Assembly (NCBI RefSeq): GCF_000972845.2
Contig: NW_020860793.1
Location: forward strand, 659,185-723,184
Direction of reading: 5' to 3'
DNA length: 64,000 bases
Origin: Larimichthys crocea
Taxonomy: Eukaryota > Chordata > Actinopteri > Sciaenidae
The notes under the pieces: model-generated
Database searches by the model: none
What the model was told of the DNA's origin: nothing
The model's input: the letters and a program-made list of their open reading frames with translations, nothing else
Program-made: the position numbers and the translations under genes
Shown here: in pieces, positions 23,605 through 34,649 of the stretch
How the letters are laid out: each line of letters opens with the position of its first letter
How positions within the stretch are numbered: position 1 is the first letter of the stretch

Positions 23605-24420
23605 CCTGCCTCTCTGCGGGCACCAGCCCCCCCGGACCAGAGAATCAGTGACGGGCCAAGGCGAGTAGACAGCGAGCACCCAAGCGCACCGCATCCGCGG
23701 CAGATGGAGGGCGTAGACGCGGAGAGGACGCGTGCTTCACGCAGATTTCAGAGTCCATGAGGGGAGCAAGTGAAGACGCGGTGGCGCGGCAGCGGCGACG
23801 CATGGGCGGCGAACGAGAACGTGGAAATGCAATAGGCCGGACACGCAGAACGCATATTTATGTACGTTTTTAACAGAGGCCATAGCTACTACAGGGTCCA
23901 TGTGTGGAACAGGAGTGAGGAGCGGAAGGCCGCGGATCTACAGCCGGTTTCATCACCTAAATATGAGGCAAGGAGGTAGCGACGCGTCTGCGGAAGAAAA
24001 GGCAGGAAGAACCAGTGCGATGCATTGGTAGTCCATGAATCGCAGAATGGGGGAGGAGAGGGTCCTGGGGGGTTTTCTGCAGGCATGCAGGGTCAGATCA
24101 CAGCCCGTTTCATAACTTCAAGGTGGTGAAGTGAAGTGGCGACACGCGACGTCCTGCAGAGAGAAGATGGTGGCGACCCGGCGGATGCTGCTCCTCGGCG
24201 TCTCTGTCCCTCTCTGTCCGGTCGTCTAATTAATTAAACCGGAGTGTCGCCTTAAGGAGACGCAGCGCTGTATCGCGGTAATCAGATAAACAGCAGCAGC
24301 AGCAGCAGCAGCATCCGAGGCGGAGCTCTGCGTCCTGATGGAGGCAGGGAGACGCAGAGAGACGCAGAGAGAGAGGATACCCGGCGCTCAGGCACAGCAC
24401 AGGGGCTGCATGGGCGTTAA
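23605..24420 (-). promoter_or_regulatory. st8sia3: st8sia3 promoter / 5' UTR CpG-rich block
   Basis: The sequence upstream of the start codon is GC-rich with many CpG dinucleotides, unlike the AT-rich flanks, as expected of a CpG-island promoter. A TATA-like ATAAATA on the minus strand (23861-23855) would place a start site near 23830 and give a 5' UTR of roughly 225 nt, but this is inference. A (CAG)n run at about 24290-24313 and GACGCAGAGA repeats near 24350 lie within the block. The boundaries are approximate. Confidence 0.6.
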
Positions 24421-25400
24421 AGTGTCAGGCTGAGCCCCTGACAAACGTGATCATATAAACATACACACACATGTTTACTGCTCATGTCAAAGCAGAACTA
24501 TGTCAGTTTCCCTCATGAAACATCTCTGTGGAAAGATTAGGATCCACTATGATGCACATGTTGGTATGACATGATTTCTGTTGTTGTTTCTGTTATGTTT
24601 CTGCTTCATGTCTTGGTGGAGCAAAGATGTAAAGAATCATGGGAGCATGGAGAAAACAGCTGATCAGTCATGTGACTTAAAACTCTCATTAAGCAAATTA
24701 GCTGTGTTTTGAAAAAGGCACATTTTGCCATTTCCATCAAAGTTTTTGAATGCAATACTTCTAAATGTTCATAGAAATATGTTTATGGAAACACCTCACT
24801 GATGCTCAATAGTGTGCTCTTTTGCATCTTTAAGCACACCCAACGGTGATGTCATGGTGTACACCTGTACATCACTGCAGCAAGGTTTGAAGCAAATGGC
24901 AACCAACACAGACAAACTGCAGTTCCCTGAAAGGCCACTTAAGGCTGGTTATAAAACGAGTCCTGCACCACACCGGGCAAGTCTCACTCACGTCGTGGTC
25001 GCGACACTGTTTTGGTCACGAACCAAATTAAAGATGATCACCGATCCCGGCGTGCTGCTAGCATGGCTAAAAACACTAAAAATAATCAACACATTAGCTT
25101 CATTAGGCCTAATCCAAATTAGTGGATAGATAGATCTTACATGTGGGATATACGCTATACTTACATAATACATACATATTATAGCTCTAACACCAGAAGA
25201 ATTATTATTGATCAGCTCAGTGAAGAGCACTGGTCAAACCTAACCTATGAAGCTCCATAGAAGAATGTTGAATTCTCCTTATTGGACTGTCTCAACAGGA
25301 AAAAGTGTATCCCAATCACTGAATCAATGAGTTAGTTTGATTACTCGTGGTTAAGCAGATCCAGTTCATGATCCGCACCTAACCCCAGCACTGTTGCAGC
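24421..25400. other. upstream intergenic DNA, no gene seen
   Basis: AT-rich sequence beyond the CpG block. No confident coding or repeat feature. Confidence 0.4.
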
Positions 25401-25404
25401 AAAA

Positions 25405-25405
25405 C

Positions 25406-25451
<46 letters not shown>
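25405..25451. repeat. (CAGA)n microsatellite
   Basis: About 11.5 perfect ACAG units. Confidence 0.97.
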
Positions 25452-25452
<1 letters not shown>

Positions 25453-25684
25453 CTTTCTAGACACATAAAGACATCAGACAGAAAGACAGGCTGCCATAGC
25501 TGCTGGCATTTCGACAGTGACCTTTCTACTGGTCTTAAGGCCTGATAGAACCTACACAAATGCACATACACACCCACACACACATAGAAACACACACACA
25601 CACACATTGATAGATAGAGGAGAGGGGGTCTCAGGCTTTGTAAAGGCTGTCAAACAGACACACAGATTGAGATCTTGTTGCTGC

Positions 25685-25685
<1 letters not shown>

Positions 25686-25720
<35 letters not shown>
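25686..25720. repeat. (CA)n microsatellite
   Basis: About 17 CA units. A looser CA-rich tract precedes it at 25560-25607. Confidence 0.96.
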
Positions 25721-25721
<1 letters not shown>

Positions 25722-26066
25722 CATACATAGAGCACAGACGGCAGCAGCCAGTCTCCACAGTGCATTCAGTGCTGAGTGACACAAATGACTCAATTTAATA
25801 TGAATCTAGAAACTCCTGCACAGCACCAATCCTTTATGGAAAGTGGATATGATGATGTGTGCTGTTGAACATGACTGATCGACAAGTGGAGCAAGACACA
25901 TCATAGACACATCATCATAGCTGTATTATTACAGTAATGTTAGTAATTAGAGCTGTGTGTGTCCCTACTTCATACCACTGACATTCTAATCAGGTTTACA
26001 ACATGCTCAAATTCTTGTTAAATACACTCAAAACAGTCCGTTTATGTTGATGTTTTTAATGTATTT

Positions 26067-26390
26067 TTAAAGGTACTGTGTGTAGGATTTAGTGGCATCT
26101 AGTGGCGAAGCTGCATATTGCAACCAACTGAATACTGCTCGCCTCACCCTCCCATTCTAAGCATGTAGGGTAAACTACAGTGGCTGTGAAACAGAAAAGG
26201 TTGTATCCAGAGTCAGTTTGTCCGGTCTGGGTTAGAAACATGGTGATTCCACAGAAGAAGCTCCCTCTGGACACAAAAGGCTCCTTCTATAGTAATAAAA
26301 ACATAATTGATTCTTATTTTCAGGTTAATGTACAAGCATGAAAACATAGTTATGGTTAGCATATTCTATTTCTGTCAGTAGAAATGGGTG
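26067..26390 (+). mobile_element. MITE family A, copy 2 (plus orientation)
   Basis: Opens TTAAAGGTACTGTGTGTAGG then ATTTAGTGGCATCTAGTGGC, continues CAACCAACTGAATACTGCTC and the CTTATTTTCAGGTTAATGTA segment, and fades out near TTCTATTTCTGTCAGTAG without a clear right terminus. It is the best-preserved left end of the family in this window. Confidence 0.85.
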
Positions 26391-27420
26391 CAGTATTGGC
26401 AACACATGCTTTTTGTCTGTTGTGTATGCAAAGATTAGTGTAGTACACACTGAATACAGCTAGTTTGTATGGACTGAGGATACAGGAAGAATGTCCATCA
26501 TGAGGGTCAGCTGTCCCAACGGTCCCTATCCTTCCATTAAACAAAATGGGCCTTTTCAGTGAAGACATTCCACATGTGACAGAAACAGGTGTAAAAATAA
26601 AATGAATAATGGCTGCTATGATTAGTGACACATGTGCTTCCCAAAAAAGACAAGTCGATGTGTAGAAAAGGTTTATCATCACACACTTGGTCCCAAAAAA
26701 GGATGTGATGTCATGAGTTCCAATGCTGATAATAAATACAATATGAGCAAATCAACCATAAACTGTAAACAGTGTGCCAATAAGAATAAACAGCCACTTT
26801 TTTTATGGAATGTGTTGTTCTGTACAGGGTCAGGAAGCCTAAAGAAACAGTATGTACATAACAATAAATAACCAGTTGCCTCATTTCACCTCATTTAACC
26901 ACAGATAAAAATTTAATGACATAATCCATTTTTTGAAGGAATATAGAAGAACAGAAAAGGGGGAAAGAAATGTGTTAAAGAGAAACAAAAGAGACAAAGT
27001 AAGAGGGAATCAGTCAAATTAAGGAAACAAGATGAGGGAAGGAAAGGAGTCAGGGTGGGAGATGTGAGTGTAACAGATAGACGAGAAGTAAAGTGATACT
27101 GAGAAGAGAGAGGAGGAGATGAGGAGAGATCCAGGATGAAGATATTGGCATATCAGCTTCCGATAGATAAACAGGCCATCAGGATTTCTTTTTTCTTTGG
27201 GGAGCAGCTGATTCTGTCATGATGCTTCTTCATCTCTCTGACCCCTGAAGAGTCACCATCTGTCACTGTTCTACACTCTGCCTGCCAACAGGAAGTGTTA
27301 CTGCTGTCACATTATAGCACATAATGCAGGATGTAAAGAGTTTTCATTGTATCTGCTGAGGTTTTCACATATCTACAATTATATATCTATCTATATCTAA
27401 AAATTTTTTTTATTTTTTTT
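26391..27420. other. intergenic DNA, no gene seen
   Basis: Unrecognised sequence. 26935-27125 is purine-rich. Confidence 0.4.
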
Positions 27421-27422
27421 TT

Positions 27423-27473
27423 TTTATATATAATATATATATATATATCTATATATATATATATATATATATA
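27423..27473. repeat. (TA)n low-complexity tract
   Basis: TATA repeats preceded by a T-rich stretch with scattered A. Confidence 0.9.
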
Positions 27474-29890
27474 CTTACTTAGCACCACACTGTGTGGAAA
27501 TTGTTAACATAATCTGTTTTAACAAGTCCACAAAGCAAGTAAAGCAAGCACACTTATTTAAGTCAGTTAAGTTGGAACTACAAAGGCTAGTTTAGTTGGT
27601 CTTACTAAATTCAGCTAAGTAACAGAAGTAAGTTACATAAGTGAGTTAAGTCAGTTTAGTGTTGTTCAGTTTAGTTATCTGGACACTGACATTTTAATTC
27701 ACCAGATAATGTTGGTGAACTTGGATTTAATACCTGATGTAACCATGTTGGTTGCACAGAAGTCAGTTATGTTAATATTATCATCAAATTATACCTAACA
27801 AGCTCAGTTTGGTGGAAATTGTTGGCATAACTAGATTAAGTAACTTGAATAAAGTGTTTTTGAGTGTACTTTACTTTCATTAACTGAACTGCATTTTAAT
27901 GTATCTCTCTTCACTTCATTTTACTTCACAGCACTGCACTGCATTTACTTCACTTCACTGCACTGCCTGCCACTACAAGTCCACTATACTGCATTGCACC
28001 ACTGCACTGCACTTCACATTACTTCAGTGGACTGTACCTGTCCTCACCTCACATGACTCCATTGCATTGCACTTCAGTGCACTTGGCTGAACTTTAATTA
28101 ACTTCCCTTCATTGTATCTTCAAGAGAAATTCTCCCTAACAAGCATGAGCAAATGTCCATAATTGAACAAATTAGAAATGGAACAGCATGAGGTTGCAGT
28201 TGTAGATGTGCTAAAGCCTTCTGGGGTAAAACTTGACACTGTGTGTTCACTGTATCACAATATTTTGACACCGCCACCTGCTCCAAAGCATAATTTTGAA
28301 TGTTCCCTGCCTCAGTTCTCTCCTCTGTGTGTATCTACAGTTGTACTGCAGTTTTTCAAAGTAGAGGGGTAGTCTGGAAGTAGCTGCTGATTCAAAATAA
28401 GGACAGGTACACGTGTAACGAGTGTTTAGCGCAGAGCGAGGTGACAGATTTAAAGTAGGGTAGAGCTTTACTGCTGCTCCAGTTACAGAAAGATGATTCC
28501 CTGTTTTTTTTTCTCATCTGGAGGTATGTGGAGGATCAGTTTGTCATCAATATTCATCCAGTAAAACCAGCTGAGAGTGTGCAGTACTTCTGAGCCAGCT
28601 GCGGGGACAATGCCCTGACCAAGAGCTGTTTCTTTAAGCATGAGAGACATGAGTGACCACTGTCTGCATGGTGTCTACAGGACTGAAACAAACAGGATGT
28701 ACTATAGCAGTGGTGGAAAGTCACTAACTTCATTTACATTAGTACTATATCAGAGTAATTTGAGCTATAGTTTACTTGAGTATTTTGATGTTATGCTACA
28801 TCTGCCCCACTATATTTCAGATTTTAAAATGTACGACATCTGGAATAATTTTTATAATTGAATGATAAAAAATAATACAAAAAAAAAAAGTCTACTCAGG
28901 ACCCTGCGTCACTGGTTTCAGATGTCTTTGAGTTCTTGAGTGATTTCCTCTCAGAATTTCTCTGTTTCATTTAAAGTTTGAGGCCCAAAGAAGTCAAATC
29001 TCTCCCTCTCTACACATATATATATATATTATATTTCACAACAAGCAAAGAGTGGAGAAATATTACAAACAACAGTTGTAAAATGCTATTTAACCACATG
29101 TCACAGGGTTCTATTTCAACCTCATTTAAGGTGATATTTGCAAAAGATCCAGGCTGAGTTGGAAAAATAATCATGAATCAAGTGAATGAAACAAAATACT
29201 ATACAAGTTTAAAAACAAACAAAATGAGTTCTTCAATAACTCAATCTATTGACAAGCTCAATAGATGTTACCTCTCCAACCAAACACATCACACTTCAGT
29301 AAGAGCCCTTTTATAGTCATAGCCCCTCCCATTCAGCCAAATATTTTTCTAGGAAAATAATCAACTAGGATCAACAATCAATCAAATTTTCCCTAATATA
29401 TCAATAATATTCTGATAATTTGACCACAATAACTGTTAGAAAATGAAAAAAAATATATGCTATGTTGGTCCCCATTTCCCTTCTATAGAAACACCTCAGT
29501 GATACCACAAATGAACGTTATTACTAAAAACACAATTATACATCACATGACCAATAAAAACATTGTCATCATCCTACATAATGACGATGCTTGGATATAT
29601 AAAGATTTATCCGTCACAATGACCGACCATTTTTACTTTTGACAAATTAAGTACGTTACAGATAATAGTGTGATTTTAATTAAGTATTTTTACGTTGTTG
29701 TATTGGTACTTTTACTTCAGTGAAGGTTTTGAGTACTTGGAGCGCTGTAGTGAGGTTAACAGATGAGGCAGATGATGGATTTGATCAGTCAAGGCCATTG
29801 ATCTCTCGGTGGGATTCAGTACCTTGGACAGCTCCACAGTCAGCACTGTGAAAACATTCATGGAACATGAATCCAACATGGATTTATCAT
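27474..29890. other. intergenic DNA with degenerate short repeats
   Basis: 27570-27670 contains degenerate AGTTAAGT-type repeats, and 27905-28085 contains degenerate CACTGCACTTCACTT-type repeats. No gene was recognised. Confidence 0.45.
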
Positions 29891-29892
29891 TC

Positions 29893-29921
29893 ATTCCTTC
29901 ATTCATTCATTCATTCATTCA
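29893..29921. repeat. (ATTC)n microsatellite
   Basis: About seven CATT units. Confidence 0.93.
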
Positions 29922-29939
29922 AACCCTTGTTAAAGCATC

Positions 29940-30490
29940 GAGAACACGTGGTCAGTATTTGGATATTCTATCTAAATAAACACATGTTAACGAAGCTGTA
30001 AACACATGCAGAACACACTGGGATTAGAATGATACTGGATAGGCCAGATCACATTTGGAGGTGATCAGATCTCAGCAGGTGTGAATGTATTCCATACAGG
30101 ATGACCACAGTCTTACCTGAAAAATACTGATAGAGGGCACGCTGGTAGCTCACCTGGTGAAGTGTGTGTCCCATACACTCATGCTGAGTCCTTAACACAG
30201 CCCATGTTCGACACCAACACGTCATTCCCTCTCTTTCTCTCTGCAGTTCCCTGTCGATCTTCACTCTCTAAATGGAGGCATAAAGGTCCAATAAAATCCA
30301 CCCAGTCAGTTGAAAAATCCACCAGAAGTCCACCAGCTACCTAATTTGCAAATTTAGATCTGATCACAATGTGGACACAATCAAGATAACAAGAATACAT
30401 TTTAATACCAGGTGTAAATGAATCTGATGTCACAATCTAGATAACCTGTCCAGATACAGATCACAGGTTAATACCTGTAACACACCTGAC
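29940..30490. repeat. dispersed repeat split by a SINE
   Basis: The left part contains AGCTGTAAACACATGCAGAA and GAGGTGATCAGATCTCAGC. The right part contains AATTTGCAAATTTAGATCTG then ATCACAATGTGGACA. Related but diverged sequences lie near 11236-11300 and 11420-11450 in intron 3. The SINE at 30138 separates the two halves. Confidence 0.45.
30138..30295 (+). mobile_element. tRNA-derived SINE, copy 3 (degraded)
   Basis: The head GGTAGCTCACCTGGTGAAG, the CCCATACACTCATGCTGAGT spacer, a B-box-like ATGTTCGACACCAAC and a TCCCTCTCTTTCTCTCTGC body. The tail is near AATAAAATCCACC. Order and spacing match the copies at 3394, 14007 and 56874. Confidence 0.7.
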
Positions 30491-30495
30491 AGTAT

Positions 30496-30830
30496 AATAA
30501 CAGTATAACTAAGAATTATTGTCATAATATGAACAAGACCAGAATCATAAAAACAACCCATAAACTTTTACTGTGAAAGGATGAGGAGTGTAGTTTTCTT
30601 TGTTCTCGCTCAGCCGCAGCAATCCACAGAGCACTTCAATAAAACCAGAATGAATCAGGTTGATCAGATTTTCATGTGAACTCTGTGATATGAAACCAAT
30701 CAGAGGAGCTCACGTCTCATGAAAGAGTCAATTAATAATCAATAGTCATTAGAGCAGAGAGGAGGGTGGACGATCCCAGGCTGCAGCTCTGCCTGGGCTA
30801 GAGGAGCGTGAAATTACTGCACGCTGTGTA
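30496..30830. other. intergenic DNA, no gene seen
   Basis: Unrecognised AT-rich sequence. Confidence 0.4.

Positions 30831-30832
<2 letters not shown>

Positions 30833-30861
<29 letters not shown>
30833..30861. repeat. (AC)n microsatellite
   Basis: About 14 perfect AC units. Confidence 0.95.
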
Positions 30862-30867
<6 letters not shown>

Positions 30868-31396
30868 CAGTCATAACATGATGTGGGTAAGCTGCTTGTG
30901 AGCAGCCCTGACAAAAAGCTTGTATGAATTTTACATGTTGAACACATTTTACATCTGAATGTGTACATGTGTGAAAGTCACATACATACACATGTCATTT
31001 CAAATTGGACTACTCACTGCACCACAGTGTACACATGTTCAACAAACACTTAGTAAATGGCTCTATATGGAAATTGTCATGAGATAACTTCTCATATGAT
31101 TTAGCGCTTTCTAAATAAAATAGAATTTGCCCTATTAGCTCTGATTAAAAGATTAATTCAGTTCTACTTTGATATCAGGTGTGATTGATACATTAATTTT
31201 CAGTCCTGTTTTTAGTCATTGGCAGTATTTGTGTTGGACTGTGGACATCAGGTGAGCTCAGCAGGTAAAGAGCAGACAGCGGGTGTAAATGAAGCCTCTG
31301 CTGAACGGCCAAGGTCACATTGAAGAATCCAGTTTCCACATTTCATAATTCATCACCACAACCTCGAGATTGAACCTGTTCCTCTCCATAGATGAG

Positions 31397-31398
<2 letters not shown>

Positions 31399-31447
<49 letters not shown>

Positions 31448-31471
31448 GTGTGTGTGTGTGTGTTTGTGTGT
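31399..31471. repeat. (GT)n microsatellite
   Basis: About 35 GT units with TTG and TTT interruptions. A second, GC-interrupted GT tract follows at 31585-31656. Confidence 0.96.
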
Positions 31472-31966
31472 AAATGGAGTAGGCTGCAGTGCTTTGTTAT
31501 GTGCACTGTATCGATGGAGGACAGCAGACAGACTGTACATCACTCATAGTTCAGACACTGGACAGCAATGGGCCCTCTGTATTTGTGTGTGTGTGTCCGT
31601 GTGTGTGTGTGTGTGTGCGCGTGTGTGTGTGTGCATGTGTGTGCATGTGTGTGTATTTGAGCAGCAGTGACTGTGCTCAAGCCAAATAGGCCAAACTGCC
31701 CAGAGCCAGAGCCATACACAGACTGAGTTGGATCAGGTTGTGACTTAAAGAACCTGCAGGTCAACTTGTTTGTTTGTCTTTTTTATTCTTGTTGAGCTAA
31801 CCTCAGGGGCCTCTGGTTCTGGCCTCTGAGAAAAAACGGGAGTTCATCTGACTTGTCTGAACCTCTGTTAAAACCCCCAGATCGAATTCTTTTTTATATT
31901 ATGTATTATTATTATGTATTATGTATTATTCATTATTATTTATTTATCATTATTATTTATTTATCA

Positions 31967-31969
<3 letters not shown>

Positions 31970-32055
<86 letters not shown>
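31970..32055. repeat. (TTA)n trinucleotide microsatellite
   Basis: About 28 perfect units, preceded by degenerate TTA/TTTA repeats from 31895. Frames through it read as poly-Leu, poly-Tyr or poly-Ile and are artefacts. Confidence 0.98.
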
Positions 32056-32269
32056 GTTTCCCTTATTCTAAATATTTCTACCTGCATTATTACACATCTT
32101 TTATTTAGACAAGGTTAGACTTGTTTCCTAGTTTGAAGCCAGGGTTCTAAATTTTTCAGGTATTTCTTTATTTGTTACGACAGCTTAAGATAGATGAGGA
32201 GTCAAACTCAGGTCACTGTAGTAAGGACTCAGGTTTTCATGCATACGCTCGACCAGTTAAGCGATCACT

Positions 32270-32430
32270 TAAAGGTCCAGTGTTTCAGATTTTGGGGGCT
32301 GTATTTACAGAACATGGCAGAAACTATGTTTTTATTATTTATAATCACCTGAATGTTTGTTTTTACCTTTTTACAGATGCAGTGTCCTCTTCCACAGTCC
32401 ACCATAGACAAACTCTAGACTGGCTCTCGA
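32270..32430 (-). mobile_element. MITE family A, copy 3 (minus orientation, truncated)
   Basis: Begins TTAAAGGTCCAGTGTTTCAG and contains TATAATCACCTGAATGTTTG and TGTCCTCTTCCACAGTCCAC in the order seen at 2025 and 53229. The far terminus is missing. Confidence 0.75.
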
Positions 32431-33189
32431 TGAAGCATTTTGTATTTTGTTCAGCATAGTTTTACCTTCATGGTCGATGGTGAAAAGAGGGTTAGATGAT
32501 GTGGTGACGTTGCTTCTTGTAAATTATGTTTCTTTAATTAAGTTTAAATATGAAATAAAAATGTTAAACTAGAAAACAAACAAACTAAATTCACTGATGC
32601 CATCTGTGAGATGTGGTTAAATGAAGTTCCTATTAGATTAACCATTCCATTTAAATCACTGCTAAACACCATACAGTACCCTGTACACTAAAACTCCCTG
32701 AAGTGATATTTGATTCAAACTAACACAGATCTGCTTTGATGTGAGCAGAAGACAGGTGTTTTTTATGTATTTCCACATTTGACATCCGCTGATGAAGGCC
32801 ACAGGATGTGACTGAAAGCTCAAGGAAAAGCAAATAGGCCGAATTTGAGTCAAATCTAGAGTGCCAGTCATCGTGGGATGCTTTCAGTGGGCGGCTGAGA
32901 TCTCATGGCACCAACAAACGAGGTAAAGAGCTGAAACGGATGAAACTGATTGAACTTTGAGCATAAAATCCCGACAGAGACGCACATCATCTCTTCAGGA
33001 GAGCAGCAATTTGATCACAGGCGCTCCTCGGATCGGCACAGCCCGGCTCCAGAGGCTGAACTCTGACTCTACAAGGCTCTGGTCTGAGTCCATTGGCTGA
33101 ACTCTGACTCCTCAGCGCTCTGGTCTGAGACCAGCGGCTCACATGTCCAGAGGCTGAAAGGTCAATTTCTTTCTATTTCAGACCAGAGA
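32431..33189. other. intergenic DNA, no gene seen
   Basis: Unrecognised. 33040-33160 contains a near-duplicate of GGCTGAACTCTGACTC and CTCTGGTCTGAG, suggesting a short local tandem duplication. Confidence 0.4.
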
Positions 33190-33489
33190 AAAGATACATA
33201 CACTCTGCTCCTCCCTCATTCATCCCTCCATCCAGTCCATCCACTCCCTCCCTGCCAGCCTTCCCACATTTTCTCTCTTTCTTCTCACATCATATCTCAC
33301 TCTATCCCATTTCTCTCTCTCTCCAATCCTCCCTCTCTCTATCATTTTATCTCTCTCACTTCTCTCCTCATCCAGCCCTCCCCTCGTCTCCTCCTCCAAT
33401 CTCCTCTCTCTCTTCTGTCCCTCCATCATTCATCTTTTTCCTTTTTTCTCCTCTTTCCCCTCACACACATCCACAATACCTGGGTGAGA

Positions 33490-33539
<50 letters not shown>

Positions 33540-33750
33540 CAGAGAGCAGCTGTTGCCAAGCAACCCAGCTGACCAGTGAGGTGTGGAGAAGTGAAGGAGG
33601 GGGTAAAATGAAGGAGGTGCCTAGGGGGGAGGACATGGAGTGACTGAGAAGGAGGGGAGAGAAGGGAGGAAGGAGAGGAGGGAAGAGGGCTAGATGATGA
33701 TAGGGAGGAAGAGGAAGAAGGAGGTGAAAGAGGAAGAAAGGAAGGGGGAG
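33190..33750. repeat. pyrimidine-rich block followed by purine-rich block with (GA)n
   Basis: 33190-33480 is dominated by C and T (CCTCCC, TCTCTC). After a short transition the sequence becomes purine-dominated to 33750, including a (GA)n array at 33494-33534. Its long frames are low-complexity artefacts. Confidence 0.8.
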
Positions 33751-33840
33751 GATATGGTGGTGGTCACTGCTCACTGATTGCAGGAGTCGCTCCGGCCAAT
33801 CAATTTCAGCAGGTGCGTGACCAGAGCTGTCTAGCATCAA

Positions 33841-33854
33841 TCACACACACACGC

Positions 33855-33922
<68 letters not shown>
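33841..33922. repeat. (CA)n microsatellite
   Basis: About 40 CA units with two early CG substitutions. Confidence 0.98.
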
Positions 33923-33925
<3 letters not shown>

Positions 33926-34278
33926 GGAAAACTCATTCATTACAGAGGAATTTGGGAAAGTAACAGGGAGAGAAACAGAAATAGCGTGTGCGTGCACCAA
34001 AGAAGAAGAGGAAGCAGCTGAGCAGTGAAGAAGAAGAAATGAAGGGGCTGTGGAGTCTGGGGTCTCAGATGAATCTGTATGTCTTTAAAATTTTACTGCT
34101 GTCATCGAGCTGAACACCACAAACAAATTCAGTTTATGTTTAATCAATCAGGGTCATTACAGTAATACGCATTAATAATAATCAGGAAGAGCTCAGACAG
34201 TAATACAAACAACAACATAACATCATCAGCAGGCTATAGTGGCAGTAGAAGTAGAAGTAGAAGTAGTGTAATAGACAT

Positions 34279-34646
34279 TAAAGTTCCAGTGTGAAGGGTT
34301 TAGTGGCATCTTGCGTCGTAGGTGATGATTGCAGCCCCTTCGCTTCACCCTCTTCCTAGCATGAAGGTGAAGCTATGGTGGCCTTGAAACAGCAAAAAGC
34401 ATTAAATGTCTTATCTAGAGCCAGTTTTCAGTGTTTAGTTTGTCTGTTCTGGGCATGACATGACTCCGTTGAAGAGCACCTGCAACATCCTCAGATATAT
34501 GAAGCTCAGTGTAAAGGAACAAAAACATAACAATTCCTTTTTTCAAGTGATTATACATATTGAAAACATAGTGTTCATATTTTTGCCATATTCTGAGATA
34601 TACTACATATAAATAATGTATAATATTGAGCTCTTAACCTTTAAAT
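34279..34646 (+). mobile_element. MITE family A, copy 4 (plus orientation)
   Basis: Opens TTAAAGTTCCAGTGTGAAGG then GTTTAGTGGCATCTTG, contains GCTATGGTGGCCTTGAAAC and the TTTCAAGTGATTATACAT segment, and ends near CTTAACCTTTAAA. It is close to full length for the family. Confidence 0.8.
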
Positions 34647-34649
34647 GGA

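Noticed and set aside
25405..25451. CRISPR-like repeated units
   Set aside because: The unit is a plain CAGA tetranucleotide with no spacers; no other array in the window has spacers either.
31853..32118. Frames reading poly-Leu, poly-Tyr and poly-Ile
   Set aside because: All three arise from the same (TTA)n array.
33430..33840. 136-codon Pro/Leu/Ser-rich minus-strand frame
   Set aside because: It is the translation of a purine-rich strand with (GA)n; its composition explains the open frame.
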